DNA from: Euperipatoides rowelli
Lineage: Eukaryota > Onychophora > Udeonychophora > Euonychophora > Peripatopsidae
Assembly: GCA_003024985.2 (NCBI GenBank)
Contig: PXIH01S0003623.1
Strand: one strand, 5' to 3'
DNA: 11,702 nt
The translations under genes were made by a program, and so were the position numbers. Position 1 is the first letter of the stretch, and every line of letters starts with the position of its first letter. This document shows, one piece after another, positions 8,563-11,702 of the stretch. Under the pieces are notes generated by a model. That model saw only the letters and a program-made list of their open reading frames with translations, made no database searches and was not told the DNA's origin.

Positions 8563-8760
8563 TTATCTTTCATTACAAGTGAGGGGGGCGGGTTGTAAAT
8601 CTTCACAGTCTTTATCATGTAACAATCTCATACAGTAGTAATATCTGTTTTCAACTCCATAGTAAAATATTTCTTTGCTGAATACAAACGATTTCTGAAG
8701 CAAGGGCTCTAAAGCTCTAGTTGTAATTGTGTTGCATTGTTCCGCAGTTAAATCTGACAT
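8563..8760 (-). CDS. Small coding-like ORF, 65 aa, unknown function
   Basis: ATG at 8760, preceded directly by in-frame TAA and TAG, opens a frame to TAA at 8563. The protein begins MSDLTAEQCNTITTRALEPL and continues with an aromatic segment (FYYGVENRYYYCM) and an acidic stretch (HDKDCEDLQ). The first 55 residues have a natural-looking composition; the last ten come from a G-rich tract and may be past a splice site. It lies on the same strand as ANGEL2, in its presumed intron. I recognise no family. It could be a first exon of a nested gene, part of a broken gene together with the ORF just upstream (8772-8885), or chance. Confidence 0.3.
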   Translation of the reverse strand: MSDLTAEQCNTITTRALEPLLQKSFVFSKEIFYYGVENRYYYCMRLLHDKDCEDLQPAPLTCNER

Positions 8761-8771
8761 TTATTGCTAAT

Positions 8772-8885
8772 TTACTCAGTCAGTTCATCAACTATTATTG
8801 AAATAGCTTTACTAAGAATGTAATCTTTGTAACTGCTTGAATCAAGTTTTTCTTCCAAGCATGAAAAGTAAATGTTCAAAACATT
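8772..8885 (-). CDS. Coding-like segment, 37 aa, unknown
   Basis: After TAG at 8888-8886 (which would also serve as an acceptor AG) the minus strand is open to TAA at 8774-8772. It includes CLEEKLDSSSYKDYILSKAI and IIVDELTE. The pattern suggests two amphipathic helices. It ends 11 bases before the ATG of the 8760-8563 ORF in a different frame, so the two may be one decayed coding region or separate exons. No family assigned. Confidence 0.25.
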   Translation of the reverse strand, partial: NVLNIYFSCLEEKLDSSSYKDYILSKAISIIVDELTE

Positions 8886-9027
8886 CTAGATTGCTTCATA
8901 TATTGTTAAACCTTTTCTTTTTTTACTCAATTATGATAAAATAAATATTTTCATATTTTTTTTTGCAACATGGTAATGTTCCTATTAAACTCACCAAAAA
9001 GTAAAACTCATGATACAGTATGTTCAC

Positions 9028-9088
9028 CTAAATGGCATTGCTGCATAAAACACATGGACTGTAAAGTTCGGACAGGACTTTTGCTGTC
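9028..9088 (-). other. Candidate 61-nt exon with matched splice signals
   Basis: On the minus strand AAATTTTTTCAG is followed by GACAGC at 9088. A donor CATTTAG/GTGAAC closes the segment at 9028, with a still better donor (TTTTTG/GTGAGT) at 8995. The 61-nt version is open in two frames through its end; the 94-nt version is closed in all three. A small hairpin, GGACAG with CTGTCC, overlaps the acceptor side. It may be a noncoding or cryptic exon. Confidence 0.2.
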
Positions 9089-9589
9089 CTGAAAAAATTT
9101 ATGCAGGACGATTAATTGTCCTAGTGACAGTTATTTTACCTAAATAGGAAATCACATAGACCTATTGCTTAGAATGTTAAAAAAAAACATGGAATAACTA
9201 AAAAAGTGATCAAATTGAGGGTGGGGAGTTATGAGGAAAGATGTCCTATATTGTCAAAATTGAAATTTGCCCAACCCTATTCTAAAAAACATTAATAATT
9301 ATGATAAAAAAATAAAATAACTTCATAATTTAGCTAAAAATAACTTTACTAGTTAAGTAAACCTAATCTAACTAGTTAGTAAGCCTAGTCTAGTGAAATA
9401 TCATAAACTTCAAAAATTATAATTATTCACTTAAGTGCGATCTAACATCAAAATAAATGCTAAATCATTGTAGCCTTGAGTGCATAAATTATTGCTAATT
9501 TATGCATTAGAATTATCGTGTTGTAATTAGCATGTTCATGTTCAGGTTTTTATTATAAAAGCTCTGACGTATGTTATTTGTTTTACAGG

Positions 9590-9960
9590 TAGGGAGTGTC
9601 ATTCCTGACTTTCATTAGCTGTAAATATTTGTTATCATTGTCCATTGTGATGCAGGAGTGACAGGCTGGTCACTCTCTGCCTGCGAGTCCGTGAACTCCC
9701 GTCGGAGTTTGATACTCTGCGCCATCGTTAGTAATGGGAGTCACCCTCCTTATTTGTGTTTCATGTCTGTGAACCAGTCGAGCAGCTATTTGTATCATTA
9801 TTGTATGTGCCGTTATCAGAACATTTCAGTTTTACTATCAACTGTAGTAATAGCGTTTCAGTTACCTTTAAGACATGCCCATATCAGCAGTGCTTGGCAA
9901 CAGGGAAGGAAAAACCTGTAGTGGATTATATTTCCTCGTTCTAGCCATTTTTGATAAACT
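9590..9960. other. Relatively GC-rich block with open frames on both strands
   Basis: GC content rises clearly against the flanks. An acceptor-like TTTGTTTTACAG ends at 9588 on the plus strand. Plus-strand frames are open at 9658-9921 (from GTG, no early ATG) and 9735-9944, the latter including EPVEQLFVSLLYVPLSEHF. On the minus strand an ATG in good context (AACGATGGC, A at 9724) opens a 36-codon frame beginning MAQSIKLRREFTDSQAESDQ. These cannot all be real. Options are a first exon on the minus strand, a last exon or noncoding RNA on the plus strand, or a repeat. None is recognised. Confidence 0.3.
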
Positions 9961-10233
9961 ATATTGTTGGCACCTTAAGTGAATAGACTTTATCACAGAG
10001 ACGTTTTCTTCTGTTCAACTAATGCTGAACCCCCCCATTGTTATTTAGTATTATAATTACCAGTCTACAGTTGTATGTATATTTTATTCTATCAAATAAA
10101 TAGTATTAAAGTACAAACATTCAAACACAGAAAAACAAAGTGGAGGCCATTATTACTGTTATCATCAGTCATATATACATTATCAGGGTCATAGGACAAT
10201 TGGATTAGTAAACCCAACACTCGTTAGCTTCCC

Positions 10234-10316
10234 TTATAACGTTTATACACCAGAAACGGCCAAATTTAAATAATTTAAAATAGTTTTATTTGACTATTTT
10301 TACATAAACGTTATAA
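10234..10316. repeat. Short inverted repeat, 13-bp perfect arms
   Basis: TTATAACGTTTAT at 10234-10246 and ATAAACGTTATAA at 10304-10316 are exact reverse complements separated by 57 bases. A 14-bp palindrome, ACATTGGCCAATGT, follows at 10322-10335. No duplicated flank is obvious, so whether it is a tiny transposon or a chance hairpin is open. Confidence 0.6.
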
Positions 10317-10401
10317 TTGGTACATTGGCCAATGTGAAAATCGAACGGTTTGAGAGTGATAGCCCTATGGACTTCAATGGAACATTGGAGACGATAAGAG
10401 C

Positions 10402-10560
10402 CAGGGCTGTAGCCAGGGTGGGGATGTGGGGGGTGAACCCCCCCCCCCCCCCCAAAATATTTTTATTATATACTGTATATATACAGTATATAGCCTATAT
10501 TTATATATATACGGTATATTTCAATATCCCCCCCCGAAAAAATTTCTGGCTCTGGCACTG
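10402..10560. mobile_element. hAT-like MITE, 159 bp, perfect 8-bp target duplication
   Basis: Identical ATAAGAGC copies flank it at 10394-10401 and 10561-10568. The ends are CAGGGCTGTAGCCAGG and, reverse-complemented from the right, CAGTGCCAGAGCCAGA (11 of 16 identical). Inside, a G run meets a C run (10427-10453), giving a potential GC hairpin, followed by an AT palindrome around ACTGTATATATACAGT (10472-10487) and another C run near 10528. The ORFs reading PPPPP here are translations of the C tract. Confidence 0.85.
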
Positions 10561-10697
10561 ATAAGAGCCATGCATCGATTATTTGTAAAAAAAAAAAAAA
10601 AAAAAAGATATTGACATTGGCCTGTACAAGCAAGAAATTTTATTAGGAGTAATGCAACCATAATAAACATTGTTGTATTATTATTTTATTTTCATAC

Positions 10698-10815
10698 CGA
10701 ATTTTGGTGTAAAAGATGGCGTGCGACCTTCATGTTCAGCGGATAACACAGGCTGTGAACCACCAATTGAACATTTGCCGGTTGGAATCCAAACAGGAAA
10801 ACACGTAGCACCAGC
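10698..10815 (-). CDS. Candidate internal coding exon, 39 codons, unknown protein
   Basis: On the minus strand ATCTTGATCAG is followed by an open frame from 10815 that begins AGATCFPVWIPTGKCSIGGS and ends FTPKF plus one base, at a good donor TTCG/GTATGA (intron starts 10697). The segment is GC-richer than its flanks. It would end in phase 1 with G, the phase the ANGEL2 terminal exon needs, but it contains no Angel motif and the missing LCLQEV exon would still have to lie between. The plus strand is also open here (including GVKDGVRPSCSADNTG), so strand and coding status are uncertain. Confidence 0.3.
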
Positions 10816-11590
10816 CTGATCAAGATTACAGCCTAAAGCTTAGTTTCCTGTCTTCCATATTCAGATAATCGGGAAATTGTCTTGATTAAATGGTTCCCGG
10901 CCTTATTTACCAAATAACTAATAACAATCTAGAAATCTTGTCTATTTCATTTTCAGTAATGTTTATTAATTTTAATGATTGGAAAAAGAAATATGGCTAG
11001 CCCGAGAACAAAATTAGTACTGTAGACTAAAAGAAATATTATTTCAAGCTAATGTTTGGCTTTCCAAAATTGCATACGACGTGCTTCATATGTTACAGAA
11101 CTTTTGAAAATCAACATTTCATACTTAAATCTGGCCAGTGCTACCATTTTATGAATGTTGAATGAAGTATTTANAAAAAAAAAAAAAAAACTCTCTAAGT
11201 CCTGACAGGTCTCGTGTTCTTCTTCTTGTGAAAAATGGGTGGGACTTAAAACTTCAGTCAGCAAATAAAAGGTACAGTAAATCAGTCTACTATAGTGATA
11301 TACTGTATCTGCTGCCAAAGATTTTACTGTATCTAAAATAATAGCAATCCTAATTGCTTTTACTTTGTAGACTAAAATTAGATAATTGAAGGCTGTTCAC
11401 TAACTGTTCATTTAATAGCGTATTTTGCCCGTGAAACTCACTGCAGTAAACCATATTCTAAAATATAGTTTGCTGCATCTTTTTTTTTAAACAAAATCTA
11501 TGATTCTGCTATATTTGCAATAAATTCTCTGAGCAGATGACCCACACATATACAGTGCCATTTTTTTTTAAATCATGAGATTAACTTAGC

Positions 11591-11702
11591 CAGTGACGTA
11601 ACTAAAGAAAATGGGCCCCAATGCAACTATAGATCAAGTTCCCTTAAAGTTAAAGGTTTGCCAACACTGGCCCAGCCAGGGACAATTCCAGCCTAAAGAT
11701 CT
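11591..11702. mobile_element. Left end of a further hAT-like MITE, truncated by the window edge
   Basis: CAGTGACGTAACTAAAGAA at 11591 matches the left end of the 2226-2620 element (CATTGGCGTAGCTAGAGAA) at 15 of 19 bases, and both continue into GGGCCC or GGGTTCC-type sequence. The preceding 8 bases, AACTTAGC (11583-11590), are the expected target duplication. The right end is beyond 11702. Confidence 0.6.

Larger units (their letters stand above)
7123..11702 (-). other. Presumed long ANGEL2 intron, open at the right edge
   Basis: I read the minus strand from 7123 to 11702 for the Angel SYN and LCLQEV segments that must precede the terminal exon and did not find them. The intron is therefore probably at least about 4.6 kb. 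The stretch 7150-8220 has no supported exon, only AT-rich sequence, a nine-C run at 7355-7363 and several good-looking acceptors without an open exon behind them. The stretches 9130-9580 and 10816-11580 also hold nothing recognised beyond AT-rich sequence. It remains possible that a short or diverged exon was missed. Confidence 0.55.

Noticed and set aside
8317-8618. 93-codon plus and 96-codon minus ORFs overlapping each other
   Set aside because: Both strands are open over the same AT-rich stretch and neither shows a recognisable motif.
10426-10614. Plus-strand ORFs with PPPPP and YIYIY
   Set aside because: They are translations of the MITE C tract, AT palindrome and an A run.
10715-10795. 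tRNA or tRNA-derived SINE suggested by GGTTGGAATCC and CAGCGGATAA
   Set aside because: The B-box-like sequence has a mismatch at a key base, the A-box is poor and no cloverleaf stems could be paired.
11049-11318. 89-codon minus-strand ORF
   Set aside because: It crosses an A/T homopolymer and an N at 11174. One part (SPTHFSQEEEHETCQDLE) looks protein-like but has no GT donor at its end.
1-11702. CRISPR array, prokaryotic operon or phage-defence system
   Set aside because: No regularly spaced direct repeats or gene clusters; splice signals and the Angel exon show a eukaryotic nuclear locus.

Overview
The window looks like a stretch of an animal (metazoan) nuclear genome, most likely an invertebrate. 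It is strongly AT-rich. It contains one clear protein-coding exon with a eukaryotic splice acceptor, many homopolymer and AT runs, three isolated N bases in or near low-complexity runs (760, 5419, 11174), and many decayed DNA transposons. There is no bacterial gene organisation and no CRISPR array or rRNA. The species cannot be named from this sequence.

The only confident host gene is on the minus strand. An uninterrupted terminal exon (7122 down to 6128) encodes the C-terminal two thirds of an Angel/ANGEL2-type protein of the exonuclease-endonuclease-phosphatase (CCR4/nocturnin-like) superfamily. Its catalytic motifs NTH, CGDFN, VDYIF and SSDHL are intact. The upstream exons, which should carry the SYN and LCLQEV motifs, were not found between 7123 and 11702. 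The preceding intron therefore probably runs off the right edge (at least about 4.6 kb). Downstream of the stop, the 3' UTR region carries AATAAA and ATTAAA signals lying in the two target-site copies of a small transposon.

The rest is dominated by mobile-element debris. Four hAT-like non-autonomous copies (2226-2620, 5648-5747, 10402-10560, and a left end at 11591 cut by the window edge) share a terminal design: CA, five variable bases, then a GTAGCTA-like heptamer at positions 8-14. The three complete copies have 8-bp target duplications, two perfect and one 7/8. A different hAT-like element spans 3220-4154 and contains a near-palindromic foldback of about 330 bp. A separate element with inverted ends and two internal tandem copies lies at 845-1502. 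A PIF/Harbinger-type transposase N-terminus (4397-4507, minus) and a possible hAT C-terminal domain remnant (5197-5391, plus) are transposase relics.

Layout: 1-840, AT-rich with one possible terminal exon on the minus strand; 845-1502, inverted-repeat element; 1531-2030, decayed coding-like tract; 2226-2620, hAT MITE; 3220-4154, hAT relic with foldback; 4397-4756, Harbinger-like relic and coding-like block; 5197-5391, possible hATC relic; 5648-5755, MITE in the ANGEL2 3' flank; 6128-7122, ANGEL2 exon; 7123-11702, presumed ANGEL2 intron. That intron holds several coding-like blocks of unknown identity (8563-9088, 9590-9960, 10698-10815), a MITE and a MITE end. I see no novel multi-gene system. 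The points most worth checking are the duplicated poly(A) signal, the MITE family with its terminal signature, the nested foldback, and the unexplained coding-like blocks.
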